Shown: one piece after another, positions 29,003 to 38,904 of the stretch
Layout of the letters: the number at the start of each line of letters is the position of its first letter
How positions within the stretch are numbered: the first letter of the stretch is position 1
Source: Xylanibacter rodentium
Lineage (GTDB): Bacteria > Bacteroidota > Bacteroidia > Bacteroidales > Bacteroidaceae
Length of the DNA: 64,000 bases
NCBI RefSeq assembly: GCF_013166575.1
Contig: NZ_JABKKE010000005.1
Coordinates: 62,001-126,000 of the forward strand
Reading direction: 5' to 3'
Notes under the pieces: generated by a model
Told to the model about the DNA's origin: nothing
Database searches by the model: none
Seen by the model: only the letters and a program-made list of their open reading frames with translations
Made by a program: the position numbers and the translations under genes

Positions 29003-30019
29003 TCATCTGAATCTGTGCCCTTCACGATACTGCAAAAATTTGCCAAGCATCCACCATAACACCACAGAATGTCGGGCAATTTTCATCATTTTGCCAATGG
29101 CATCTAGCTTGAAATATATTCCATATTTCTTGGCTTCATTTCGCGACAAAGAATATCGTCCTGACAAGAGCTGACAATAAGTGAGATTGCGTGAAACTGA
29201 ACCCTGCGCTATACGATAGCTATCATTTTCTCCTAAAGATGGATTTCTCATTATCAATCGTCGTTCCCAATCCTCTACTGTTGGGGCATTGTCCCATCTA
29301 CATTTCATTCGTTTTATCCAGTCCTCGCGGTTTGTAACAGTCTGAGCACCGCATCCCACAAAAAGCACTTCAGGGATTAATCCCCACCTCCCATATAAAG
29401 CAGAGAATCCCCAAAATTCTAAGTCTTCTGTAATACGTAAATCCTCACGCATTCCTCCCATAGACTTTACAACAGACGTTCTCATCATCGCCCCTCCCGG
29501 ACAAATATGCATCCGTTCTCCCCAAAAAGAGTAGAAATCATTTATCATATATCCACCAGCAACAGTAGTAATTCTATTATCTCGAAATCCATTTTCCGGT
29601 ATTTCCGGAGATACATAAACACCCGAAACCGTATCAACCTTCTGCTGAACACTCACCCCGATACAATCCTCGTGGCATTCCATAAAATCCACCGTCCTAC
29701 GAAAGAACGCAGGCTTCCAATAGTCATCGGCATCAATAAAAGCCAAATACCTGCCTTCTGCCGCCATAATAGCGCGATTACGCGCTTTCGACGGTCCGGC
29801 ATTCATTTGTTGCATCAACAAAATCCGTCCTCCGGACTCTTTTAATTCCTTCGACTCTTGATACTGACGAATCACCTCCACCGAATTGTCCGTACTGCCG
29901 TCATCCACTAAGATAATCTCATACGAAGTCCCACCCTCTTGGGCTATAATCGCATCCAGACATTTGTTTATAAATGCCCCAGCATTATATACCGGGATTA
30001 CCACCGAAATACCAACCAT
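29003..30019 (-). CDS. Glycosyltransferase family 2
   Basis: 338 residues, GT-A fold. SVVIPVYNAGAFINKCLDA at the N-terminus, IILVDDGSTDNSVEVI near residue 37, GPSKARNRAI and the metal-binding YLAFIDADDYWKP near residue 90, and the acceptor-side ITEDLEFWGFSALYG near residue 205 are all present. Inverting GT2 enzymes use a nucleotide-sugar donor and a divalent metal held by the D-x-D motif. It lies 6 bp after the acyltransferase gene in the same operon. Donor and linkage cannot be read from sequence. Confidence 0.9.
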   Translation of the reverse strand: MVGISVVIPVYNAGAFINKCLDAIIAQEGGTSYEIILVDDGSTDNSVEVIRQYQESKELKESGGRILLMQQMNAGPSKARNRAIMAAEGRYLAFIDADDYWKPAFFRRTVDFMECHEDCIGVSVQQKVDTVSGVYVSPEIPENGFRDNRITTVAGGYMINDFYSFWGERMHICPGGAMMRTSVVKSMGGMREDLRITEDLEFWGFSALYGRWGLIPEVLFVGCGAQTVTNREDWIKRMKCRWDNAPTVEDWERRLIMRNPSLGENDSYRIAQGSVSRNLTYCQLLSGRYSLSRNEAKKYGIYFKLDAIGKMMKIARHSVVLWWMLGKFLQYREGHRFR

Positions 30020-30025
30020 TATATT

Positions 30026-31066
30026 CTATTTGAAAACCTTTGCCAAAGAATGATTCCACGCAAATATTCTTATCTTGTCCAAGCAACATGCTGTACAGAA
30101 GAACAACACGATATAAATCACAGTAAAGCAGAACGGAACAGGCAGCGAATCATCAATCCACCTAAGTCCATTGCCATATAATCTGACACCATCCCACGAA
30201 TGCATCAACAAAGCAGAAAAGGCTGAGGACGAAAAGAATAAAACCAATTTATGATACCGCTCAGATACATGAATCTTTTTGAAAAACAAGAACAGATATA
30301 TAGTCTGTATGATTTGCAAAGGCGAAATATAGCTATACACATCCTTTTGAATCCCGATATAATTGGTCAACATGCTTCCAATGACACAGATTACTCCCAC
30401 ACCGAGATACATCATCATGTCAACCTTTGCCGGAAAGAGGAAACATTTCATGGAGCTTTTTCTTAGATAAGCACCCAAAAGATATAACCCAAAGAAAGAC
30501 ACGAATGTCAGCCCCTGTGTAAACTCCACGCAAGTCTTAAATATCCATCCAAACACCGTCTGGAACAAATAGAACACTAATACCATCCGGCCCAAATGTC
30601 TGGTGTCAACCTTCTCTATATAGGCATTCAATATAGGAGCAAACATATACAATCCGAGATAGGCCACAAAGAACCAGTTTCCATTAATCAGGAACATGAA
30701 CATATTGCCAAGCATGTGTAGAATGGAAAAATCCGAACAATTCAACACTACCGCAATAACATGAATCATACCCCCCCAGAAACTTATCTGGAACAAGTAA
30801 TTGCAAAATCCCTTACATTTCCATTTTATTCCAAAATATCCGGAAATTATGATAAAACAGTTCACACAGATAAAACTAAGACTCTTCAAACTTGCAATAC
30901 CTATAGCTTTAATTGGTTCTGTCACCACCATCTCATGCGTAGTCTGTCCGTTGGTGCCCACATTGTAATGTATCACCAACACCATCAACATCGAGAAGAT
31001 TCTCAGTAGTTCAATATTCAGCTGACGATAATTTGCTTTTCTTTTGTCTAATATTTCTCTTGCCAT
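30026..31066 (-). CDS. Acyltransferase-3 family membrane protein (G7 tract, in frame)
   Basis: 346 residues from the ATG at 31064-31066; an in-frame ATG 33 bp earlier lies deeper inside the upstream gene and is less likely. The family O-acylates polysaccharides, usually acetylating sugars during assembly. The start IELLRIFSMLMVLVIHYNVG has the conserved R and H, FIIISGYFGIKW is the usual second motif, and about ten hydrophobic segments follow. A run of seven G in the coding strand (30771-30777 on +) encodes the Trp-Gly-Gly of SFWGGMIHV; gain or loss of one base would truncate the protein. The start overlaps the upstream GT2 gene by 19 bp. Confidence 0.85.
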   Translation of the reverse strand: MAREILDKRKANYRQLNIELLRIFSMLMVLVIHYNVGTNGQTTHEMVVTEPIKAIGIASLKSLSFICVNCFIIISGYFGIKWKCKGFCNYLFQISFWGGMIHVIAVVLNCSDFSILHMLGNMFMFLINGNWFFVAYLGLYMFAPILNAYIEKVDTRHLGRMVLVFYLFQTVFGWIFKTCVEFTQGLTFVSFFGLYLLGAYLRKSSMKCFLFPAKVDMMMYLGVGVICVIGSMLTNYIGIQKDVYSYISPLQIIQTIYLFLFFKKIHVSERYHKLVLFFSSSAFSALLMHSWDGVRLYGNGLRWIDDSLPVPFCFTVIYIVLFFCTACCLDKIRIFAWNHSLAKVFK

Positions 31067-31857
31067 ATAATATTCTTCCGCTTTTTCAAAAAATACCAAT
31101 TAAGCCATTTTCTCGGTGCATGGTCCTTGATAAATTGTATAGGAGCTTTTGTGCAACGCCATCTAAGTTTCCTCAACCAATAAAAAGGTTTCTTGTCCAA
31201 TCCCAAAATCCGGTCTCCCTCTATTGCTATCAGGTAAGGATTGTTCTCGCTCATCCCCTCTCGTGCATCATAATTAGACACGATGAAATTTTCGTAATGG
31301 AAAGCGCACCCGTTCTTTCTCATCCAATAAAAAAACTCCCTGTCCGCCAGTATCCGATAGGACAAATTGAAAGGATGCTCCATCAGCAACTTCCTTTTCA
31401 CGATAACAGACTGATGAATGAAAGGCATTATCCAGTCTTGATGCCATTCCTCATTCTCATGACGTATACCTCTGCCCTCATAAAATTCCATCATGGTATT
31501 CCCGTAATAGGCATCGGCTTCCCGTAGAGGGATGATTCTTTTAAATGTGCTGATTACGTCATGGGCATAGAAACTATCTCCTCCATTCATGAATAAAACG
31601 AAATCACCATGTGCTGCTAAAACACCTTTATTCATGGCATCATATACGCCATTATCCTTTTCCGATATGCAGATAAAACGCTCTTCCGGAAATTTTATCT
31701 CGCTTACAATTCGCTGTACCAAAGCCACCGTCCCGTCTTTTGACGCCCCATCAACAAGAATGAACTCAAACTTACCATCGGATTGGGACAATATAGACCT
31801 AACAGTATGCTCTATATATGTCTCGGCATTAAAAGATATCGTAATAATTGAAATCAT
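31048..31857 (-). CDS. Glycosyltransferase family 2 (WcaA/colanic-type)
   Basis: 269 residues. SIITISFNAETYIEHTVRSI, then FEFILVDGASKDGTVALV, GVYDAMNKGVLAAHGDFVLF and MNGGDSFY: the GDYILFLNSGD-like variant of the GT2 metal site. IMPFIHQSVIVKRKL near residue 150 is the usual LPHQ-type acceptor-loop motif of this subgroup. It inverts the donor anomeric centre on transfer. Operon position is between two acyltransferase genes; it ends inside the next gene's start (19-bp overlap). Confidence 0.9.
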   Translation of the reverse strand: MISIITISFNAETYIEHTVRSILSQSDGKFEFILVDGASKDGTVALVQRIVSEIKFPEERFICISEKDNGVYDAMNKGVLAAHGDFVLFMNGGDSFYAHDVISTFKRIIPLREADAYYGNTMMEFYEGRGIRHENEEWHQDWIMPFIHQSVIVKRKLLMEHPFNLSYRILADREFFYWMRKNGCAFHYENFIVSNYDAREGMSENNPYLIAIEGDRILGLDKKPFYWLRKLRWRCTKAPIQFIKDHAPRKWLNWYFLKKRKNIIWQEKY

Positions 31858-31868
31858 AAATTCTGCAC

Positions 31869-32882
31869 TTAATTTCTATATCCTAAAGTTATGGGGAAAT
31901 AGGTCGTAAAAAATTTTATCATCGGTATGAAAATCAATAACAGTAACACTGAGGCTGAAATAATACTTAGTTCAAAGCCAAATCCCTCGTTCCCGAATAT
32001 GGAAACCAAATACGGACGAATCTTATTTACAAAACCTATATGAATGCCTAAAACCATAATGCTTCCAGTATTTACATATCGTACACACTTATACCAACTT
32101 TTGATTTTTGATAAGAAGATGGCGATAAAAAACATATAAATGATTCCTATTATACCTATTATCAAATAAAGTAGAATATTATTTCCGTATCCTCCATATA
32201 CCATGTGAACAATACCATTCATTGGAGCAATCAAAACAACTGTTATTGCAATAAATGCCAATATAGATATAAAAATTACAAACGGATATTTATCAATTCT
32301 TGAAGCAATTTTTTTAATACCATCCTTATATTTAGACAAAGATTGACCTATGGCAAAAAACGGATAGGCTACAAAACTATTGAAAACACCAACTCCCCAA
32401 TAAGCGATTTGTGTATTTGATATTAAATATTTGTATGCTACAGCACATAAGATTGATAATAAAACGAGTATCCATGTCATATAGTCTCTCTTATTAAACT
32501 GCATAATTATTTTCAGCCATAAAAGTGTTACTATAAACCAGAGTTCACCACACCCTCTTACACCCATAAAATTATTGCATCCCAAAAACAATCCTTCCAA
32601 TGAGTAGAAAAAGATATCCATGCTTCTCTGTTGCAGATTGTAGAAAACAAGCATTAATCCACCCCATATATAGAATGGAATGAGCAAAGTTCGAAAGCAT
32701 TTACATGCAAATTGGTTTAAGTTTTCTTCTCTACGGAAGAGAAAGCCCGATATAAAGAAAAAAAATTGTACACTGAATGAATATGTTATAATTTGTAAAT
32801 AGGGGGGGGAGAAATGACCTATTATGATAAAGAGCATACCCAATGCTTTCATCCAGTCTATAAAGAGTAATCTTTCTTGCAT
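31869..32882 (-). CDS. Acyltransferase-3 family membrane protein (C8 tract, in frame)
   Basis: 337 residues from the ATG at 32880-32882, whose A is the last base of the upstream gene's TAA (TAATG coupling); upstream in-frame ATGs lie inside that gene. The N-terminal RLLFIDWMKALGMLFIIIGHF and FFFISGFLFRREENL are the conserved acyltransferase-3 motifs, with the catalytic-type His. About ten TM segments follow. A C8 run in the coding strand (G8 at 32802-32809 on +) encodes Ser-Pro-Pro only some 20 residues from the start, so slippage would remove nearly the whole enzyme. Predicted to acylate a sugar of the surface polysaccharide. Confidence 0.85.
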   Translation of the reverse strand: MQERLLFIDWMKALGMLFIIIGHFSPPYLQIITYSFSVQFFFFISGFLFRREENLNQFACKCFRTLLIPFYIWGGLMLVFYNLQQRSMDIFFYSLEGLFLGCNNFMGVRGCGELWFIVTLLWLKIIMQFNKRDYMTWILVLLSILCAVAYKYLISNTQIAYWGVGVFNSFVAYPFFAIGQSLSKYKDGIKKIASRIDKYPFVIFISILAFIAITVVLIAPMNGIVHMVYGGYGNNILLYLIIGIIGIIYMFFIAIFLSKIKSWYKCVRYVNTGSIMVLGIHIGFVNKIRPYLVSIFGNEGFGFELSIISASVLLLLIFIPMIKFFTTYFPITLGYRN

Positions 32883-34057
32883 TAGTGGTTTCCTACAATT
32901 ATTGTCTCGTAAACACGATACGCACAATGCTCTGTATTATAAATTCGCTCTATTTCTACTGATTTCTGCCCCATTCTTTTTAGGTCTTGGTGATGAAAAT
33001 AGTCTAAAGCCTCCACTATGCTTTCTTCCTTGAATGTATCGAAAGTTATGCCATTCACACCTTTCTTTACTAATTCCGGATGACAGCCGTTATAAATAGA
33101 AGTCGCAACCGGCAACCCACATGCCATAGCCTCCGGTATCACTAGACTCCAGTTGTCTTCTATGGTCGGCAGAACAAAAACGTCGGCAATGGCATAGTAT
33201 TTATATATATCATCATAGCCTACCCGCCCCGTGAAAATAATAGTGTTATTAGAACCAAAGTTATTTCTGAACTCTTTAAATTGATTACCATATCCTACCA
33301 ATAGCAAGACATCCAAAGGATTGGTTATAATATGCTTTTGCCATGCTTCCAACAGATATCTTATACCCTTACGTTCTGCAATTTGTCCGACAAACAAATA
33401 AAGCAATCCTTTACCATCAGGTACATACTTACTCTTTAATGATCGCTTCTCGTTTTCCATCATTGAATCTATACCTTTGCGCAGGAATCCCGCATCCGCA
33501 CTCATGCCTCCGATATGAATTCTATCAGATGGTACACCGATAGATTCAAGATACTTACGGGTCTCTGAACCATTTGCCAAGAAGCCGGCAAAAAAACTAT
33601 TAAAAAGTTTTCTCTGCCAAGTCTTAATTTTTCCGGTATTACGTTCGGTATGTAGTGTACGCTCATATCCAAGATATACAGGAATATGATGAATCAATCC
33701 ATAAAGAAGCACCAATGGAGTCCATTGGAAATATCCCTCAGTAATCAGCACGTCGGGCTTTATTTTGTTGACAGCCCTAAATAGACCATAAGTAAATGGT
33801 ATGCGTTTTCCTTTTTCTATGTCAGGCATCACATCCCATTTCTTAGAATTCGTATCAAACACATGATCTGTCGCCAACTCTATGGCATTATCTCCAAGTT
33901 CTACCTTTATCTGTTTGCAAAAATTCTCTTTCTTACATATCCTATAACGCACAGGAGAGTACATCACATAAAAATCACCTTCAAACAACCGCACAAGTTC
34001 CTTATAAAAAGGCAAACGATATTCAAAAAAAACAGGATTACAATATAATACTTTCAT
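32882..34057 (-). CDS. Glycosyltransferase family 4 (GT-B)
   Basis: 391 residues. KVLYCNPVFFEYRLPFYKEL at the N-terminus and ITEGYFQWTPLVLLY near residue 100 form the acceptor domain. LLYLFVGQIAERKGIRYLLE near residue 215 starts the donor domain, and IEDNWSLVIPEAMACGLPV near 310 is the GT4 E-x7-E motif. It adds a sugar to the lipid-linked repeat unit in the cytoplasm. It overlaps the Wzy-like gene by 4 bp upstream and the acyltransferase by 1 bp downstream. Confidence 0.9.
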   Translation of the reverse strand: MKVLYCNPVFFEYRLPFYKELVRLFEGDFYVMYSPVRYRICKKENFCKQIKVELGDNAIELATDHVFDTNSKKWDVMPDIEKGKRIPFTYGLFRAVNKIKPDVLITEGYFQWTPLVLLYGLIHHIPVYLGYERTLHTERNTGKIKTWQRKLFNSFFAGFLANGSETRKYLESIGVPSDRIHIGGMSADAGFLRKGIDSMMENEKRSLKSKYVPDGKGLLYLFVGQIAERKGIRYLLEAWQKHIITNPLDVLLLVGYGNQFKEFRNNFGSNNTIIFTGRVGYDDIYKYYAIADVFVLPTIEDNWSLVIPEAMACGLPVATSIYNGCHPELVKKGVNGITFDTFKEESIVEALDYFHHQDLKRMGQKSVEIERIYNTEHCAYRVYETIIVGNH

Positions 34058-35253
34058 CTAGCTAAACTTTTATTTGTGATAACATCTTGCTTGATATAAA
34101 CAAAGATGAAAATAATCAAAGCATATATTGGCGGAGACACCGGAGACCATTCAGACCCTATGACTGGAAAACTATTTGCATTGACAAACATCGCAATTAT
34201 AGCAGGAAAACATGTCAAAGCATAAGAATTCTTTTTCAAAGAATAACTCCAACAAATCAGACACTGTTTCCAAAGAAAATACAGCCATATAAACAATCCA
34301 ACCAATCCTGTGTTCACCAAAACAGAAATCATCATGTTGTGGGCTGTATTTGTCGCAAAAGCAATATACTTTGCAGCTATAGCACCTTTCTCACCAACAA
34401 TAAAACCATGACCAATAACCGGACTTTCCAACCAACCTTTGATATAAGCTGTCCAAAGTTCACGCCTCCCTGAACCAGACTCTATCATTTCCTTACTCTT
34501 ATTACCAAATACTATACTGTAAATGACATCACCCCATAATTGATAAGCCCCATAAAACAACACAGCAACTATCAATGCCAACCCTAAATTAATTCCTTTC
34601 CGGCTTGTACTAAAGAAAAAGAAAAGCCCGATAATAAGTGACATCCAACTGGCAGTCGATGTTCCAAATACAATTGTCAAGGCTGAAACCACAAAATGGT
34701 GCTTCACTTGTTTTAATTGAAGGATATTATACCGTACACATCCCAATAATAAAAGCATTTCTGTAATTGCCAATAAAGGAAACGCATTGTCATGCCCCAA
34801 ACCTGATCTTAAAAACATGATGAGATATATCACATTGCAGAATGTAAGGCTGACCAAGATAAAAGTAAAACGCTCCCTTGTTGTTTTTAGACAATGCATT
34901 ATATACATAACTGAAAAAAAACCGACAATCACTTCTACAGCTTTATATCCGGCAATAGCAAGAGACTGCATTCCAGCCCATAAAACACTTATTGCTGCAA
35001 AATAGTAATAAAAAAGAAAAGGAGAGCATCTTTTAATCTCTTGCTTAATCTTTCCCATTTTTGTAAGCATTAAGGCTCCCAAAATCATGGTCATAAGGAT
35101 AGCGACAGAGGCATTGGCATCTACTGATGAATATGCATCCATATCTCTCGCTCTATTAAAAAGAGTCTTGCGTAAGATACAGACAATGACCAATGCCAAA
35201 AACAGTTTCTGTTTTTTTAGCGGTCTTAGCTCACTCTTTATATAAGACAACAT
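34054..35253 (-). CDS. O-antigen ligase/polymerase-like membrane protein (Wzy-type)
   Basis: 399 residues with about ten to twelve TM segments and a large periplasmic loop (residues about 240-320). The loop carries the family pattern: SGSGRRELWTAYIKGWLES, PVIGHGFIVG, and then NTAHNMMISVLVNTGLVG. This G-R-x-x-x-W / G-x-G / H-N arrangement is shared by WaaL ligases and Wzy polymerases; in a locus with a flippase but no other candidate, repeat-unit polymerase is the more likely role. It overlaps the next GT4 by 4 bp. Confidence 0.8.
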   Translation of the reverse strand: MLSYIKSELRPLKKQKLFLALVIVCILRKTLFNRARDMDAYSSVDANASVAILMTMILGALMLTKMGKIKQEIKRCSPFLFYYYFAAISVLWAGMQSLAIAGYKAVEVIVGFFSVMYIMHCLKTTRERFTFILVSLTFCNVIYLIMFLRSGLGHDNAFPLLAITEMLLLLGCVRYNILQLKQVKHHFVVSALTIVFGTSTASWMSLIIGLFFFFSTSRKGINLGLALIVAVLFYGAYQLWGDVIYSIVFGNKSKEMIESGSGRRELWTAYIKGWLESPVIGHGFIVGEKGAIAAKYIAFATNTAHNMMISVLVNTGLVGLFIWLYFLWKQCLICWSYSLKKNSYALTCFPAIIAMFVNANSFPVIGSEWSPVSPPIYALIIFIFVYIKQDVITNKSLAR

Positions 35254-35257
35254 AACT

Positions 35258-36314
35258 TTATTGTATCTTTTCTTTTAAAATTCCACAACAACGTTTTCTT
35301 TCCACACTAACTTTCTCATTCACAATTTGCCAATCTATGGTATCTATAGAATTGTCTTTAACTCTATCCATTAGACCGGTAAATTCCAAAAGACTATTAA
35401 ACCTAGAGTTTCCTCTACTATTATTACCTAAGACATAAAAAGGTTTGTTGAAAAGTATGGAAAATACAGTTCCGTGAAAACTATCCGTTGTCACATAACT
35501 ACTTTTTTCTATCAATTTCAACCAATTTTCTATGGACAAAACCTTTTGACCAGTTTCTGAGATCCCAATATTTATAATTTTCAGGTTGTATTTGCAAGCT
35601 ATTTCTTCTACTTGATAATGCTTTTCCGTATCATTGTCAAGCAAATAGGCGAGCAAATACGGTTCCTTTTCATTTACATCGACTCCCCCCCCTACAAGCA
35701 ATATCCCTATATACATGAGATTCTAAAAGCATTGTCGGGTCTATAACCCATTCCGCCTTACACTCCAAGATGTCCTTACATATTTTAATGCCATTTTTTT
35801 CTCTCGTTGAAACATAATCAAAATCTTTTAACAAAGACTTACAATATTCTGCAACATTACAAGAAGGTTTCCAGTCATCCACGCCAAAAGATGCCGCATA
35901 TGCTATTCTTTTTATATTCCATCCCTTTGCAAAATCAAGAAAAAACACAAGTTGATCACTATAAAGTCCTCTCCATACTTGGTCACTTCCTACGACAATA
36001 GCATCAAAAGTGTCCTGATGCACATTCTGCAAAGGAACTTGTTGAGGTATGAGTTTTTGTATAAAAGGTATGATTATCTTCATTTTTTCTCTCAACTGCA
36101 ATTGAGGATGGTTTTCCTTGTATAAGCCCAACATCTTAAAAAATTGCCATCTGGCTACCGATATTTTTTCCCTACAAGATGTCACTTCATACATTTTTCC
36201 ATCTATCAGAGACACATTATGCCCATAACTTTGTAAAGTATAATACAAGGCAAAAGCCTGCAAAACACCACCATAATTTGTATGCAATGGCAATGTAAGT
36301 ATTCCGATATTCAT
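35258..36314 (-). pseudogene. Polysaccharide pyruvyl transferase, frame broken at a G8 tract (phase-off)
   Basis: The enzyme adds pyruvate ketals to sugars. The N-terminal frame (36314 to 35670, 214 codons) has GILTLPLHTNYGGVLQAFAL and IVVGSDQVWRGLY; it ends 9 codons past the tract. The rest (DVNEKEPYLLAYLLDND, then VTTDSFHGTVFSILFNKPF near the C-terminus) lies in a second frame to 35258. The switch is at eight G on the coding strand (C at 35685-35692). Seven G, or ten, would join DIACRGG to VDVNEKEP and restore about 350 residues. The tract and the intact remainder make reversible slipped-strand switching likelier than decay; a sequencing indel cannot be excluded. Its start overlaps the stop of the FrhB-like gene by one base. 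Confidence 0.85.
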
Positions 36315-37462
36315 TATTTTACGATTAAATCCAACAACTTTTTGACATTCTTTTGTATGTGGTCAAACATAGTTATTTCCAATTCTTCATTTATTAAAGA
36401 ACAGACATCATCCCTATATTGCAATTTTCTGAAAAATCGCTTTCTATGCAGATGTTCCTCCGTCGCTTTATAGAAAGCCCCATTATATTTTTTTGATTTT
36501 TCAAAGTCAGTTTGTATAGATTCTGTGTTTATCCTCTTGAAAGTTTTATACCCCTTGTCTGTATTTAACAATACTAGACTGACTCCATCATCATCATCAA
36601 ATAAGGTATTTATATTCCTTATAGCCCAATGATCTCCTATTGTTAAATCTGAACCTGAACGTCCGTTTCTTGCCAGACAATGGTAACAGGATGGTCTTAA
36701 AGACATATCGGAAAGGAAAGCCTTCATGTAGATATTATTAAAAAAAGCGGAATCCACTATTATATGTTTTCCAACTTCTATGACAATGCCGAAATTCTTC
36801 CAACCTCTCTTTTTGCTGCGAAAAGATATATTAGTCAAGGAAGAAACATTATGTTGCGAAATTTCTTCCAAATACTTCTCCCATAAGAACGGACTGGGTG
36901 CACCATGACATAAATAGTCAACCAACAATAAATTGTCATAATTGTGCCCCAAATACCTTCTTAAGCCTGCTATCTGACATGACGAGCCTGTATATAACAC
37001 TTTTCTGCCGGATTTAAGAAAATCTCTCGCTTGAGCATAAGAATCTCCTATGCTACATTGCACATATTTAGAACCACGAAACTTTTTGAGTCCATCCTTA
37101 TTCTCCGTATAATCCATTACAACCTGCCAATTCTCATCAAACCTTGCACCAAAAACAACGCCATTTTGAGATAGGACATATTCTGCAATGAGAGTGAACA
37201 TCCCCCCCGAGGAACTTTCTTTCCTTATTGTCTCATCACTACTTTTAGCAGCGTAGCAATCAATGGGGGAAACTATATCAAAAGGACTTATTTCCGGACA
37301 AGCCCTTTCGCACAATCCACAATATATACAGTTGTTTCTATTTATTTTAGGATAAAGGAAACCTTCATTGTCACGAACCATTTCTATGCAATTTTTCGGA
37401 CAAATCTGTTGGCAAGCAGTGCAACCACAACACATTTTTTTATCTTTTATGATTATTGGCAT
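36314..37462 (-). CDS. Fe-S protein of the FrhB / F420-hydrogenase beta-like family (G7 tract, in frame)
   Basis: 382 residues. Two ferredoxin-type 4Fe-4S motifs at the N-terminus (CCGCTACQQICPKNC near 11-25 and CIYCGLCERACP near 45-56) are followed by the FrhB-like domains: SSSGGMFTLIAEYVL near residue 85, YTGSSCQIAGLRRYL near 157 and VDYLCHGAPSP near 182. Members next to pyruvyl transferases in polysaccharide loci are common; the reaction there is unproven, but a redox modification of a sugar is assumed. A run of seven G (C at 37202-37208 on +) encodes the Gly-Gly of SSGGMF, in frame here, and is a third potential switch. One-base overlap with the pyruvyl transferase start. Confidence 0.85.
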   Translation of the reverse strand: MPIIIKDKKMCCGCTACQQICPKNCIEMVRDNEGFLYPKINRNNCIYCGLCERACPEISPFDIVSPIDCYAAKSSDETIRKESSSGGMFTLIAEYVLSQNGVVFGARFDENWQVVMDYTENKDGLKKFRGSKYVQCSIGDSYAQARDFLKSGRKVLYTGSSCQIAGLRRYLGHNYDNLLLVDYLCHGAPSPFLWEKYLEEISQHNVSSLTNISFRSKKRGWKNFGIVIEVGKHIIVDSAFFNNIYMKAFLSDMSLRPSCYHCLARNGRSGSDLTIGDHWAIRNINTLFDDDDGVSLVLLNTDKGYKTFKRINTESIQTDFEKSKKYNGAFYKATEEHLHRKRFFRKLQYRDDVCSLINEELEITMFDHIQKNVKKLLDLIVK

Positions 37463-37522
37463 TTTAAGATCTTTTTATCAACATTTTTAATGAACGCTTT
37501 ACAAAACGAGTCCAGCTTCGCT

Positions 37523-38101
37523 TTAACAACTTACATATTGCAAGTATTGACACACAAACATTTGGTCTTCTCCTAAACTTATTCCGTTTTCAAACCAGAT
37601 GTTTTCGTCTTTGAGTACTTTACGAAGAAAGCACTTATTAGTTACCAAATACACAGGGTTGCCTATAAAACTTTCACTAAAATATTCATTTACTATTCGT
37701 CTATTTCCTATACCCCCTCCTGTGTATCCCCATAAATACTTTACCGGTTGTTACTCCTGTAATCAGTAAATCGTACTGATATGTTACGGAATCACACAAA
37801 CAACTCCAATAGCCTGGCATTACATAATCATCCGAATCAACAAATGTAACCCAAATACCGACACTCTTAAAAATTCCCATATTCCGAGCACTACTGACAC
37901 CTCCATTATCCTTAATAGTAGTAATGAAAACGAGAATCCAATTGTTCATATGCCTTACATATATCACAAGAACCGTCAGAACTACCATCATCAATCAATA
38001 GTACCTCATAGTCTTTCATTTGCATGGCCAAAATGCTATCCAAACAATCTTGCAAATGTCTTTTCACGATTATAAATTGGTATTATAATAGACAACTTCA
38101 T
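37523..38101 (-). pseudogene. Decayed glycosyltransferase family 2 gene
   Basis: Read on the minus strand from an ATG overlapping the upstream GT2 stop (ATGA), GT2 sequence appears in pieces. One frame has KLSIIIPIYN; a second has HLQDCLDSILAMQ and EVLLIDDGSSDGSCDI; a third has IKDNGGVSSARNMG and VTFVDSDDYVMPGY; the tail shows WFENGISLGEDQMFVCQYL before a stop at 37523. At least three frame changes are needed, and there is no long homopolymer (only C5 near 37711). This is a true pseudogene. About 190 codons remain, so part of the middle is also missing. Confidence 0.8.
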
Positions 38102-38901
38102 AATCTTTTCCCGATCTTTATGAATAACTTATTACATAGTCTCGACACAAAAAATCGATTACAAAAATCTAATGAACGAGATTTCATTGCACTATTGAAA
38201 ATGTCACTCCATTTTAAAGTTCCATTATTTAAACACGTTTCCAAGAATCTTGACATGTCTTTATGACATTTATCCATATCCGAAGACACACCACCATTTT
38301 CCATATATGACACGGTTAAAGGCAATATTCTAATAGAGCATTTTTTCTCAATCACAGATTTTATCCAAAACACCCAATCTGCACAGACTATATAATGTTC
38401 ATTGTATCCGCCACATCTGTCAAACAAGTTGCGTTTTATGAATGTAGCTTGATGCGGAAGTGTGGAACTGAGAAAAAATTCCATATTAATCTCGCTAATA
38501 TGTAGTTTTGGAGAAATTCCTTTTGTTTTATTTTTAATGTCGATAAACCGCTGCCTGCCTATCAGCAATTCTTCATTTAAATCCAATCCGTTTTCAAAGA
38601 TATTTGATAAAACATCTTTATCTGCAAAATAATCACCGGAATTTAGAAACAACAGATATTCACCATGCGAAAAGGATACACCTTTGTTCATAGCATTATA
38701 GATGCCATTATCTTTCTCACTAACCCAAAATGATATGATGTTTTCATTCTGTTTGATTATATCTACACTCTTGTCTGTTGACCCACCATCAACAACAATA
38801 TATTCCACGTCTGTATAAGTTTGTCGGGCAACGCTATTAACCGTTCGCTCTAACCCTTGACAATTATTGTAGTTTACTGTTATAATTGATATTGTCTTCA
38901 C
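38098..38901 (-). CDS. Glycosyltransferase family 2 (WcaA/colanic-type)
   Basis: 267 residues. SIITVNYNNCQGLERTVNSV, VEYIVVDGGSTDKSVDII, GIYNAMNKGVSFSHGEYLLF and LNSGDYF are the GT2 motifs of the subgroup that uses an N-S-G-D metal site. STLPHQATFIKRNLF near residue 150 is the expected acceptor-loop motif. It is similar in architecture to the GT2 at 31048-31857, and both are probably responsible for different linkages in the same repeat unit. It starts 3 bp after the upstream GT2 and its stop overlaps the start of the decayed GT2. Confidence 0.9.
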   Translation of the reverse strand: MKTISIITVNYNNCQGLERTVNSVARQTYTDVEYIVVDGGSTDKSVDIIKQNENIISFWVSEKDNGIYNAMNKGVSFSHGEYLLFLNSGDYFADKDVLSNIFENGLDLNEELLIGRQRFIDIKNKTKGISPKLHISEINMEFFLSSTLPHQATFIKRNLFDRCGGYNEHYIVCADWVFWIKSVIEKKCSIRILPLTVSYMENGGVSSDMDKCHKDMSRFLETCLNNGTLKWSDIFNSAMKSRSLDFCNRFFVSRLCNKLFIKIGKRL

Positions 38902-38904
38902 GCA

